DNA from: an uncultured Sphingomonas sp.
GTDB taxonomy: Bacteria > Pseudomonadota > Alphaproteobacteria > Sphingomonadales > Sphingomonadaceae
Direction of reading: 5' to 3'
Length of the DNA stretch: 52,130 bases
NCBI RefSeq assembly: GCF_936927845.1
Contig: NZ_CAKZHV010000040.1
Location: 1-52,130, forward strand
Shown here: piece by piece, positions 25,113-32,777 of the stretch
Layout: each line of letters starts with the position of its first letter
Numbering within the stretch: position 1 is the first letter of the stretch
The notes under the pieces: generated by a model
Database searches by the model: none
What the model was told of the DNA's origin: nothing
Seen by the model: the letters and a program-made list of their open reading frames with translations, nothing else
Translations under genes and position numbers: made by a program

Positions 25113-25458
25113 TATGTTTGCAGATGGTGTCTCGTCTCACCGCAACCCTTTATTTATGGGCTACAAAATTATCCGCCGTTTGAGACGATCCGAGGCCATT
25201 GAAGCGCTCGGGACAGTTGCAAAGCGCTACTGCACTTTGCAACTGTCCCGAGCGCAACCGCCGAAGGCGGTGCGACTCGTCGCGGCGGCATCCGGAATGA
25301 CTTTGCTGAGCGGAAGAAACTGACTTGCCATTGCCCGTCGGGACTTGCTGATGCGGCCTTGATCGTTGCGCCGACAGATTGGGAAATGTCTGTTACGCGC
25401 CCATTCCGGTCGCTCAGCCGATGCACCGCAATCCCCGGAAGCTGCCGACCCCGACCGA
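25113..25458. other. Left terminal region of the island, no gene
   Basis: This 346-bp stretch holds no convincing gene. It contains CGTCTCA (25133-25139) and TGAGACGATCC (25181-25191), likely recombinase sites, and a long hairpin at 25204-25255. The rest to the end of the exporter gene shows nothing recognisable. Confidence 0.6.
25204..25255. repeat. 24-bp hairpin with IS6-like end sequence
   Basis: Left arm 25204-25227 and right arm 25232-25255 pair over 24 bp with one mismatch; the loop is TACT. The arm contains GGGACAGTTGCAAAG, which resembles IS6-family inverted repeats (for example GGCACTGTTGCAAA of IS26). No T-run follows, so it is not a standard terminator. It may be a collapsed insertion-sequence remnant or a structure used in recombination. 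Confidence 0.65.
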
Positions 25459-25788
25459 TCAGTGAGCAGCAGTCTGCGAGAACACGTTCATCACGATGAC
25501 ACCAGTCACGATCAAACCCATTCCCGCCATTGCCGGTAAGTCCAGCTTTTGCCCCTGAATGATCCAGGCAACGGCTGCGATCAATACGATGCCGCAGCCC
25601 GACCAAATTGCGTAAGCTATCCCGGTGGGAATGGTCTTCAATGTCAGCGACAGGCAGTAGAAAGCCACGATGTACGAGAGGGCAGTGAGAAGGCTGGGCG
25701 CTAGTTTGGTGAAACCTTCGCTCTGCTTCATGAAAGTTGTGCCGATCACTTCAGACACAATCGCCACCGCGAGTAGGACGTAATTCAT
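25459..25788 (-). CDS. emrE: EmrE-type SMR multidrug exporter
   Basis: A 109-residue protein with four membrane helices and strong EmrE similarity: IVSEVIGTTFMKQSEGFTKL with the essential proton/drug Glu at residue 13, IPTGIAYAIWSGCGIVLI, and LDLPAMAGMGLIVTGVIV. The family exports quaternary ammonium compounds, dyes and other cations by proton antiport in the inner membrane. ACGGAG precedes the start. An IS21 element begins 17 bp upstream, so the native promoter has been separated from the gene; expression now depends on the IS or a hybrid promoter. Substrate range cannot be read from the sequence. Confidence 0.88.
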   Translation of the reverse strand: MNYVLLAVAIVSEVIGTTFMKQSEGFTKLAPSLLTALSYIVAFYCLSLTLKTIPTGIAYAIWSGCGIVLIAAVAWIIQGQKLDLPAMAGMGLIVTGVIVMNVFSQTAAH

Positions 25789-25805
25789 GTGCGCTCCGTT
25801 TTTCC

Positions 25806-25877
25806 TGCCGATTCCGATGAAGCCGCCCCTCGTTTCCGAGATGATTGCGCCCCTTCGTTCCGAGATGATGTCGCCCC
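25806..25877 (+). repeat. IS21 left end with three internal repeats
   Basis: Three related units, each about (G)TTCCGA-GATGA-GCGCCCC, run from the terminal TGCCGATTCCGA. The right end (about 32314-32410, reversed) holds four comparable units. Multiple end repeats are typical for IS21-family elements. Confidence 0.8.
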
Positions 25878-25932
25878 CCCGGAGACAGGGCCGTGCTGGC
25901 TACGTCTGTTGTTATTTCGTTCGTGCCGGTCG

Positions 25933-26312
25933 TCAAGCCTCTGAAGGGGATTTGACCCGGCGCATGCTGTCACCGTCGAGGTCCAGGCGGTGGGCGTTGT
26001 GGACGAGCCGGTCGAGGATGGCGTCGGCATAGGTCGGATCGCCGATCACCTCGTGCCACGCCGCGATCGGCAGCTGGCTGGTGACGATCGTCGAGCGACG
26101 GCCATAACGCTCTTCTAGGATTTCGAGGAGGTCGTAGCGGGCATGAGCATCGAGTGGCTCAAGCCCCCAGTCATCAAGAATCAGGAGCTGAACGCTGCCG
26201 AGCTTGGCCAGGATGCGGGCGTAGCGTCCGTCGCCGCGTGCCAACGCCAGGCTGGCGAACAGCTTGGGCACCCGCTGATACAGCACCGAACGGTCGTCGC
26301 GGCAGGCCTTAT
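25933..26312 (-). pseudogene. istB: IstB, C-terminal part (split)
   Basis: This stretch encodes the C-terminal half of the IS21 helper ATPase: LLILDDWGLEPL (Walker B), YGRRSTIVTSQLPIAAWH (sensor region) and AILDRLVHNAHRLDL. The N-terminal half with the P-loop lies at 30310-30678. Joined at the CTTAT duplication the frame reads on as ALGHKACRDD. Without an intact IstB the IS21 element should not transpose by itself. Confidence 0.9.
26308..26312. repeat. 5-bp target duplication CTTAT (left copy)
   Basis: CTTAT at 26308-26312 and again at 30310-30314 flanks the IS1380 unit. Removing the unit and one copy restores the istB frame, which shows a single transposition event. Confidence 0.9.
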
Positions 26313-27983
26313 CCCACATTTCCCAAGTAAGGCGCTGATTTCGCTGTCCTGACCATTATATTTCCTATATAAAACATGGTGTTGAAGGCTGCGATGGGCG
26401 CGTTTCATGGATCACCCAGAGGGTGCGGGCTTGCAACGGGCAGATCGGGTGGATTTCGACCCTCGCGTGCGGCTGGAATTTCGCGGCACGCAGCTCAGTT
26501 CCGACGGCGGCCTTCTGGTGATGCGCGAGCTTGATGACGCGCTCGGGTTGTCCGATTTGGCGTCAGCGGCGCTGCGCGATACTCGCTCTGGCAAGAACAC
26601 GGTCCATCGGCTCGACGGCCTGTTCCGGCAATCAGTCTTTGGGCGGCTGGCCGGATACGAGGATGTCAACGACGCCAACCGTCTCGCCTGCGATCCGGTC
26701 ATGCGCCAAGTTGTCGGCGGCAGAGCGGTCGATGCACAAGCGGCCTCGGCATCGCAGATGGGACGGTTCGAGACCGAGACGCTGGCTCTGGCCGGGAACC
26801 GTGCCGCGCTGGCCGACCTGAACGGGCAATGGATCGACCGGTTCCATGACCGTAACGGGCTGAAGTACATCGTTCTGGACATGGACAGCTCGGTCAGCCC
26901 GACCCATGGCGACCAGGAAGGGTCCGCCTGGAATGGCCATTTCGACTGTAGCTGCTATCACCCCAACTTTCTGTTCAACCAGTTCGGGATGCTGGAACGC
27001 TGCGCCCTGCGCCATGGCAACGTCCACAGCGCCGATGGCTGGCGTGATGTTCTCGACCCCGTCATTGCGCGCTACGCGGAGCGCGACCTTGGTGGCAGGT
27101 TCTTCCGGGCCGATGCTGCCTACGCGATCCCGGCGATCTATGAGCGATTGGAAGAAGCGCGGTTCTTCTACGCCATCCGGCTGCCCGCAAACGCGGTCCT
27201 CAAGGACAAGATCGCGCATCGGCTAACGCGCCCTGTCGGGCGGCCGTCACTGACCAAGGTCAAGCGGTTCTTCGAGGAATTCGAGTATCAGGCGGCGTCC
27301 TGGGACAAGGAACGCCGGGTGATCGCCAAGATCGAATGGCATCCGGGCGAACTGTTCCCGCGTGTCGGCTTCATCGTCACCAACCTGCCGATGGAGCCGG
27401 ACTGGGTGGTGCGGTTCTACAACCAGCGCGGCACCGCCGAGCAGCACATCAAAGAGGGCAAATACGCCTTTCGCTGGACGCGGCTGTCGTGCCGGAAGTT
27501 CCGCGACAATGAGGTGCGGCTGCAACTGCACGCCCTGGCGTACAACCTGGCCACCTTCTTGCGCTGCATCGAGCTGCCCGAGGCCATGGCCGACTGGTCG
27601 TTGACCAGCCTGCAACTGAAGCTGATCAAGATCGGGGCACGTGTGGTCCGTCACGCCCGCACCATCACCTTCCAGCTGGCCGAGGTCGCTGTCACCGGCA
27701 CGATGGTACGCGCCATCCTCGCCGCTATCCGCCGATTGCGAGCGCCACCGCTATGCGCATGATCGCGATCCACGCTCAAACTGAACGAAAGCGGCTGGAC
27801 AGATCTGTCCGCTGCGCTGAAAAACGCCGCCCCTGGGCAAGGAAACAGCGGCTTCGCGGTCTGATCCGTCCAGATCCAGCAGTCTGCGCGACCGCAGGTG
27901 CCGCTTGCGGCAGAAAATCCTTGTCTAGCGCTCGGATACAGGCGATCTTCACCTCAAACGACACGCCACTTGGGGAATGCAGG
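26313..27983 (+). mobile_element. IS1380-family insertion sequence
   Basis: The 1671-bp IS has imperfect inverted ends (16-base stretches sharing CATT-CCCAAGT) and one transposase gene. The 94 bp before the transposase hold a promoter-like AT-rich stretch (TTATATTTCCTATATAA). The 220 bp after the gene hold no other reading frame of note. Confidence 0.88.
26407..27762 (+). CDS. IS1380-family DDE transposase
   Basis: A 451-residue transposase. Family landmarks are LSSDGGLLVMRELDDALGL near the N-terminus, LDMDSSVSPTHGDQEG with the first catalytic Asp, FRADAAYA with the second, and YNQRGTAEQHIKEGK with the Glu, followed by LQLHALAYNLATFLR. It is full length and has no stop, so the unit may still be active. 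In this family some transposases use poorly matched second ends and carry adjacent genes, which explains the fabI passenger. Confidence 0.92.
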   Translation: MDHPEGAGLQRADRVDFDPRVRLEFRGTQLSSDGGLLVMRELDDALGLSDLASAALRDTRSGKNTVHRLDGLFRQSVFGRLAGYEDVNDANRLACDPVMRQVVGGRAVDAQAASASQMGRFETETLALAGNRAALADLNGQWIDRFHDRNGLKYIVLDMDSSVSPTHGDQEGSAWNGHFDCSCYHPNFLFNQFGMLERCALRHGNVHSADGWRDVLDPVIARYAERDLGGRFFRADAAYAIPAIYERLEEARFFYAIRLPANAVLKDKIAHRLTRPVGRPSLTKVKRFFEEFEYQAASWDKERRVIAKIEWHPGELFPRVGFIVTNLPMEPDWVVRFYNQRGTAEQHIKEGKYAFRWTRLSCRKFRDNEVRLQLHALAYNLATFLRCIELPEAMADWSLTSLQLKLIKIGARVVRHARTITFQLAEVAVTGTMVRAILAAIRRLRAPPLCA

Positions 27984-28296
27984 CTACATGCTGTTCTATT
28001 CGGTCACGCCGGGCAAATACCGCCGTACGCGCAGCCGCAAATGGCCCGGCGCGCTGTTCACGACGATCTGGTGGGTCGGCATGACGAGCGGGCTGCCGTT
28101 CGTGCTGGGCCAGCTCGGCGGGTACGATCTGACCTATGGCAGCATGGCGGGCGTCGTCGTCATGTTGCTGTTTTTCTATCTGATCGGGCTGGGCCTCGTG
28201 TTCGGGGCGCACCTGAACGCGGCACTGGCGGAACCGGTCGATCCGGTAGTAGAGGGCGGCGATACGACAGCGAAACAAGTGGCGGTGACGGCGTGA
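27984..28296 (+). pseudogene. YihY/BrkB-family membrane protein, C-terminal fragment
   Basis: About 103 residues from the junction: PGALFTTIWWVGMTSGLPF, GGYDLTYGSMAGVVVMLLFF and LGLVFGAHLNAALAE, the last helices of YihY-type inner-membrane proteins (normally near 290 residues). The 5-prime part was left behind when the IS captured this DNA. The stop overlaps the fabI start (GTGA), showing the original chromosomal operon. Confidence 0.85.
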
Positions 28297-29096
28297 ACGG
28301 ATTGATGGCGGGCAAGCGCGGACTCATCATGGGACTGGCGAACGACAAGTCGCTGGCCTGGGGGATCGCGAAGAAGCTGAGCGAGGCAGGGGCGGAGCTG
28401 GCCTTCAGCTATCAGGGCGCGGCGATGGAAAAGCGCGTGCGCCCGCTGGCGGAGGAGCTGGGCGTGGCGCGGCTGTTCGACTGCGACGTGTCGGACATGG
28501 ACGCGCTGGACGCGACGTTCGATGCGCTGAAGGCCGAATGGCCGACGATCGACTTCGTCGTCCACGCGATCGGCTTTTCCGACAAGTCGCAGCTGCGCGG
28601 CAAGTTCTACGACACCACGCTCGACAATTTCCTGATGACGATGAACATCTCGGCCTATTCGCTGGTCGCGGTGGCGAAGCGGGCGCGGGCGATGATGCCG
28701 GAGGGCGGCTCGATCCTGACGCTGACCTATTACGGCGCGGAGAAGGTCATCCCGCACTATAACGTGATGGGCGTCGCGAAATCGGCGCTGGAGACGAGCG
28801 TGAAGTATCTCGCGGTCGATCTGGGGCCGGAGAACATCCGCATCAATGCGATTTCCGCCGGGCCGATCCAGACGCTGGCGGCGCGCGGGATCGGCGATTT
28901 AAACTATATCCTGAAATGGAACGAGCTCAACGCGCCGATGCGCCGCACCGTGACGATCGAGGATGTCGGCGGCGCCGGCCTGTATATGCTGAGCGATCTG
29001 GCGTCCGGCGTGACGGGCGAGATCCACCATGTCGACGCGGGCTATAACGTGATCGGCATGAAGGCCGAGGACGCGCCGGACATTGCGCTTGCCTGA
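28293..29096 (+). CDS. fabI: Enoyl-ACP reductase FabI
   Basis: A 267-residue NADH-dependent enoyl-ACP reductase, the last step of fatty-acid elongation in the cytosol and the target of triclosan. Seen: LIMGLANDKSLAWGIAK (nucleotide binding), VVHAIGFSDK with the Gly corresponding to E. coli Gly93, catalytic Tyr156 and Lys163 in YNVMGVAKSAL, and SAGPIQTLAARGI. The GTG start at 28293 fits the sphingomonad N-terminus (NGLMAGKRG); ATG 28305 is the alternative. As a second, mobile copy it may raise FabI dosage and triclosan tolerance, as known for mobile fabI in staphylococci. That phenotype is inferred; the Gly93 position shows no known resistance change. Confidence 0.92.
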   Translation: MNGLMAGKRGLIMGLANDKSLAWGIAKKLSEAGAELAFSYQGAAMEKRVRPLAEELGVARLFDCDVSDMDALDATFDALKAEWPTIDFVVHAIGFSDKSQLRGKFYDTTLDNFLMTMNISAYSLVAVAKRARAMMPEGGSILTLTYYGAEKVIPHYNVMGVAKSALETSVKYLAVDLGPENIRINAISAGPIQTLAARGIGDLNYILKWNELNAPMRRTVTIEDVGGAGLYMLSDLASGVTGEIHHVDAGYNVIGMKAEDAPDIALA

Positions 29097-29355
29097 TGCG
29101 GGCATCTGGTTTTCTGCGCTGGGGTCCGCGTTCCTCGCTGGGGCGATGGTCGTCGCGCTGATGCTGGGAATGAACGCGTTCGGCATTGGTCCGCGCAACC
29201 GCACGGTCGATTGCCTGTGTACGACGTGGATCGTGTCGTGTGTGGCGTTCGGATCGACAGTGGGTCGTGCAACGGGTCATCCCCTCACGGTGGGGGCGGT
29301 TGCGCTTGTCCTGGCGATGGCGGGCGGTGTGCTGATCCGCCGCCGCGCGGCATGA
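29083..29355 (+). CDS. Small two-helix membrane protein
   Basis: A 90-residue reading with two hydrophobic segments (ALGSAFLAGAMVVALMLGM and LTVGAVALVLAMAGGVLI). It begins with TTG inside the fabI 3-prime end and overlaps the next gene by 4 bp. It belongs to the captured chromosomal block. The start is uncertain and no family was recognised. Confidence 0.5.
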   Translation: MRLPDAGIWFSALGSAFLAGAMVVALMLGMNAFGIGPRNRTVDCLCTTWIVSCVAFGSTVGRATGHPLTVGAVALVLAMAGGVLIRRRAA

Positions 29356-29873
29356 GCATCGTCATCCGCCCGGCTCGCGGCGAGGATGTCGCCGCGATCG
29401 ACGCGCTATTGGTCGCTACCTTCCCTGCGCCTTCTGAGGCGATGCTGGTGCGCGACCTGTGCGTGGCCGGGGACATGGTGCTGATGATGGTGGCGGAGGC
29501 GGCGGACGGCGCGCTGGCCGGCGCGATCGCGTTCAGCCGGATGGCGGTGGAGGTCGCTGGACAGGCGGTTCCGTCCGTCGCGCTCGCGCCGCTGGCGGTT
29601 GCTCGCGACTGGCGGCGGCAGGGCGTGGCCGAGGCTTTGGTCCATGCCGGGATCGAGCGGCTGGAGGACGAAGGCATCGTGCTGTGCTTCGTGCTGGGCG
29701 AGCCAGACTATTACGCGCGGTTCGGGTTCGACGCGACATGGGCCCGCAGTTTCGACTCGCCTTATGCCGGCGACTATTTCATGGCGCTGCCGTTGCAGGG
29801 GGGGCTGATGCCGTGCGGTGTAAGGGGCCGCGCGGACCACGCCCCCGCCTTCGCGCAGCTGGGAGCGTCATGA
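29352..29873 (+). CDS. GNAT-family N-acetyltransferase
   Basis: A 173-residue acetyltransferase: VIRPARGEDVAAIDALL at the start, then LAPLAVARDWRRQGVAEALV, which contains the acetyl-CoA pyrophosphate loop (R-x-x-G-x-A), and VLGEPDYYARFGFD. This matches the YhbS-type GNAT proteins found next to aroC in sphingomonads. Substrate unknown. It overlaps the genes on both sides by 4 bp (ATGA), preserving the donor operon. Confidence 0.82.
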   Translation: MSIVIRPARGEDVAAIDALLVATFPAPSEAMLVRDLCVAGDMVLMMVAEAADGALAGAIAFSRMAVEVAGQAVPSVALAPLAVARDWRRQGVAEALVHAGIERLEDEGIVLCFVLGEPDYYARFGFDATWARSFDSPYAGDYFMALPLQGGLMPCGVRGRADHAPAFAQLGAS

Positions 29874-30309
29874 GCCACAACAGTTTCGGCCGCCTGTTCC
29901 GTTTCACGACCTGGGGCGAAAGCCACGGGCCGGCGCTGGGCGCGGTGGTGGACGGCTGCCCGCCGGGGATCGCCTTGTCGGAGGAGGATATCCAGCCGTG
30001 GCTCGACCGGCGCCGCCCCGGTACCAGCCGCTTCACCACGCAGCGGCGCGAGCCCGATCAGGTGCGCATCCTGTCGGGCGTGTTCGAGGGCCGCACCACC
30101 GGCACCCCGATCAGCCTGATGATCGAGAATGTCGACCAGCGGTCGAAGGATTATTCCGACGTCGCGCTCGCTTATCGCCCCGGCCATGCCGATTATGCCT
30201 ATGACGCCAAATACGGCTTTCGCGATTATCGCGGCGGCGGGCGATCGTCGGCGCGCGAGACGGCGGCGCGGGTAGCGGCAGGCGCGGTGGCGCGGCTGGT
30301 GATTCCCGG
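29870..30309 (+). pseudogene. aroC: Chorismate synthase AroC, N-terminal fragment
   Basis: The first 146 residues of chorismate synthase (normally about 360): SFGRLFRFTTWGESHGPALG, RRRPGTSRFTTQRREPDQV, FEGRTTGTPISLMI and YRGGGRSSARETAARVA. The gene is cut at 30309 where the transposition unit ends; the frame then reads into antisense istB. It cannot encode a working enzyme. It marks the right edge of the captured chromosomal DNA. Confidence 0.92.
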
Positions 30310-30678
30310 CTTATGGCCTAGCGCGCAGGCCAGCCATGATTTCCCGACGCCAGTCGGGCCGCAGATGACGAGATTGTCGCGAGCGGCGATCCAGTCACCA
30401 GCGACGAGCTTGAGGAACAGCCCCCGGTCGAGACCTCGATGGCTGCGATAATCGACATCCTCGGGGGTTGCCTGATGGCGCAGCTTGGCGAACCGCAGCC
30501 GGGCGGCCAGCTTGCGGTCGTGGCGGAAGCTCCATTCGCGGTCGAGCAGCAGCGCCAGCCATTCGGGATGGGTGAGCCGCTCGGCTTCGGCATTGGCGGC
30601 CAGTTCGTCGAACGCCCTGGCCATGCCAGCCAGCCCCATTGCGTTCAGCCGGTCGAGAGTGGGATGTTGAAGCATCAT
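30310..30678 (-). pseudogene. istB: IstB, N-terminal part (split)
   Basis: The N-terminal half of IstB, from the ATG at 30678 (preceded by AAGGAG): LNAMGLAGMARAFDELAAN, LLLDREWSFRHDRKL and the P-loop ICGPTGVGKSWLACALGHK. The frame runs out at the CTTAT duplication. Its other half is at 25933-26312. Confidence 0.9.
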
Positions 30679-30686
30679 GATCTCCT

Positions 30687-32237
30687 TCAGTGATAGTAGC
30701 GGGAACCCCGGATATTCGGGTGGGTGATCGTCCGATCGTCGCGCGCCTGCCGGGGCGCGGGCGCCTGATCGAGCCGGTTGTCGAGGATCGATCGGACCGA
30801 TCCATAGGTGCGTGCGCCGATATCGAGCGCCCGGCTGCACGCCGCTTCGACCCGTTCGCGGCCGAAGCCCTTCACCAGGCGCACGATGCCCAGGCAGGCC
30901 CGGAAGCCCTGCTCGGGATGCGGGCGATCGGTCAGGATTTTCTCGCACAGCAGGGCGGCACAGGGGCCGATCGCGGCCGCCTCGGTGGCGATGCGTTCGA
31001 TCGTCCAGTCGGCGAAGCGCCGGTGGGATGACGGCATATGCTCGGATATCGTCGTGTGCCGGCCATTGCCGGAGCCGCGCATATGGGCGGCGATCCGTTC
31101 ACCCTTGTGGAACAGTTCGATCGTACGCGCGGTGATCCGCGCCTCGACCGGCTCGCGCGCGAAGCGATACGGGACCGAGTAATAATGGCGCTCGATCTCG
31201 ACATGATAATCGAGACCAGCGCGCCGCCGCCGCCATTCGGCGAAGACATAGGGTTCCAGCGGCAGAGCTTTCAGCGCAGGCCTGTCGATGGCCTCGAACA
31301 GCTGGCGCCGGGTCTGGCCCACGCGGCGCATGATACGGCGGTCATTGAGGTCGGCGAGCAGGTCGCCGATCGCGGCGTTGAGTTCGGCCAGGCTATAGAA
31401 GATCCGATGCCGAAGGCGCCCGAACAGCCAGCGCTCGACGATCAGCACGCAGGCCTCCACCTTGGCCTTGTCGCGTGGGCGGCGCGGACGGGTCGGCAGC
31501 ACCGCGCTGTCGTAATGTGCCGCCATCTCGGCATAGCTGCGGTTGACCTGTGGATCGTAAAGGCAGGCCTTGATCACCGCGACCTTGGCATTGTCCGGCA
31601 CGAACAGGGCAGGCGCGCCGCCGAAGGCTTCCAGCGCCCGCACGTGCGCCGCGATCCAGTCGGGCAGCGTCTCGGTCCAGCTCGCCTCGGCATAGGACAG
31701 GCTCGATGCACCCAACACCGCCACGAAGATGTGCGCGTCGCGGATTTCGCCGGTCAGCCGGTCGACCACGACAGCCACCTTGTCGCCCGCATAGTCGACG
31801 AACAGCTTCTCGCCGGCGGCGTGGGTCTGCCGCATCGTGACCGGCAGCTTCGCCGCCCAGCCACGATAGAGATCGCAGAACCGGCTGTAGCGATAACCTT
31901 CCGGATGCTGAGCGATATATTCGTCCCACACGATCTGCAGCGTCACATGCTTGCGCTTCAACTCGCGATGGATCGCTGCCCAGTCCGGTTCAGGGCAGCG
32001 GCGATGGCCGGTCTTGGTGCCAGCCGCGCGGTAAAGCGCCGCCTCCAGAACGGCATCGCTGACATCCGCGCCCAGCGGCCAAGCCAGACCCGCGACCGCT
32101 GCCCGCCTCAGCGTCTCGCGCACCGTCGAGGGCGCGGCGCCCACCCGATACGAAATCGCCTTGTGACCCAGCCCCTGCTCAAACCGGTACCGTAAAATCT
32201 CGCGAACCCGTCGCATACTCAATCGCTCCGCCGACAT
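30687..32237 (-). CDS. istA: IstA transposase (IS21 family)
   Basis: A 516-residue transposase. The N-terminus has a helix-turn-helix (GLGHKAISYRVGAAPSTVRET). The catalytic integrase core shows FVDYAGDKVAVV (first Asp), LFVPDNAKVAVI (second Asp) and the Glu in RPRDKAKVEACV. The start is the ATG at 32237. IstA cuts and joins the IS21 ends and needs IstB; because istB is split, this element is probably immobile alone. The gene is complete. Confidence 0.93.
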   Translation of the reverse strand: MSAERLSMRRVREILRYRFEQGLGHKAISYRVGAAPSTVRETLRRAAVAGLAWPLGADVSDAVLEAALYRAAGTKTGHRRCPEPDWAAIHRELKRKHVTLQIVWDEYIAQHPEGYRYSRFCDLYRGWAAKLPVTMRQTHAAGEKLFVDYAGDKVAVVVDRLTGEIRDAHIFVAVLGASSLSYAEASWTETLPDWIAAHVRALEAFGGAPALFVPDNAKVAVIKACLYDPQVNRSYAEMAAHYDSAVLPTRPRRPRDKAKVEACVLIVERWLFGRLRHRIFYSLAELNAAIGDLLADLNDRRIMRRVGQTRRQLFEAIDRPALKALPLEPYVFAEWRRRRAGLDYHVEIERHYYSVPYRFAREPVEARITARTIELFHKGERIAAHMRGSGNGRHTTISEHMPSSHRRFADWTIERIATEAAAIGPCAALLCEKILTDRPHPEQGFRACLGIVRLVKGFGRERVEAACSRALDIGARTYGSVRSILDNRLDQAPAPRQARDDRTITHPNIRGSRYYH

Positions 32238-32410
32238 CGGCTCCCTCCCTCGGACAACCCAAAGGAAGCAAACCTAATCCCAGCAGCGGACCTTCATCGT
32301 CATCCCCGCAAAGGGGGCGACATCATCTCGGAATCAGGGGGCGAGTAATTCTCGGAACAGGGGGGCGGCATCATTTCGGAATGAGGGGGCGGCTTCCCTC
32401 GGAATCAGCA

Positions 32411-32777
32411 TTTTTCCATCGGAAAGCACGGCCCTGTCATAACAAGGCGTCTTCCCGACATGGTCAGGTTGACGCCGCGGCAGGGAAGAACCCACGATAT
32501 GCGGGCGCAGGAGACACCACCCTGCTACTCTATTCTCGGCGCCCCCTGATAACTGTTCCTGCTTGACCTGTCACGCTGCCTTCTGAAGGTCATCATCGGC
32601 TGCGCGGCTTACACAAGGCTGCCGGTGTTACCGTCAGGAGAATGTCCGGGCCTACGCGCGCTCCCGACGCAATGCGCACCGTCCCGGACGTTTCAACGGC
32701 CAATAGCAGATCCTGAAAACCGTTCTTGACCCTGTAGTCGCTACAGGTCTTATGGAGCCTTCCGTACCCGGCGTCAG
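32411..32777. other. Gap between IS21 and the receptor gene
   Basis: No gene is evident. The left part probably held the original promoter of the exporter gene, now displaced by IS21. AGCACGGCCCTGTC at 32424-32437 is an inverted copy of 14 bp within the IS21 left end (25883-25896). The right part holds the MerR-type promoter at 32726. Confidence 0.55.
32726..32756 (+). promoter_or_regulatory. MerR-type promoter of the TonB receptor
   Basis: TTGACC (-35, 32726-32731) and TATGGA (-10, 32751-32756) are 19 bp apart. The spacer contains the dyad CTGTAGTCGCTACAG. This long spacer with a central dyad is typical of MerR-family activated promoters. An almost identical site lies before the transporter gene. 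Confidence 0.85.

Larger units (their letters stand above)
26313..30309 (+). mobile_element. IS1380-family transposition unit carrying fabI
   Basis: A 3997-bp unit between CTTAT duplications. It contains a complete IS (26313-27983; left end CCCACATTTCCCAAGT, right end reversed CCTGCATTCCCCAAGT) and 2326 bp of passenger DNA with truncated genes at both edges (yihY and aroC). The outer right end, reversed, reads CCGGGAATCACCAG and matches the true end only weakly. This is the pattern left by ISEcp1-like one-ended transposition that captures adjacent chromosomal DNA. Confidence 0.88.
25806..32410 (-). mobile_element. IS21-family element, interrupted in istB
   Basis: The ends begin TGC(C/T)GATTCCGA and are inverted relative to each other (left end 25806, right end 32410). 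The flanking sequence TTTTTCC is duplicated (25799-25805 and 32411-32417). Genes istA and istB read leftward. istB is split by a 4002-bp insertion; without it the element would be about 2.6 kb, normal for the family. Multiple short repeats inside each end fit IS21 transposase binding. Confidence 0.9.

Noticed and set aside
27763..27983. Outward promoter of the IS1380 element driving fabI
   Set aside because: I looked for -35/-10 pairs with normal spacing in the 220 bp after the transposase and found none that was convincing.
28293..29096. FabI as a proven triclosan-resistance allele
   Set aside because: The Gly at the E. coli 93 position is wild type and no known resistance change is visible; only increased dosage could be argued.
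29870..30451. Long open frame from aroC into the IS21 region
   Set aside because: After 30309 it reads antisense istB; the apparent fusion is an artefact of the insertion, so aroC is called a fragment.
31038..32195. 385-residue plus-strand open frame
   Set aside because: It is the shadow of istA, whose catalytic motifs and length are normal.
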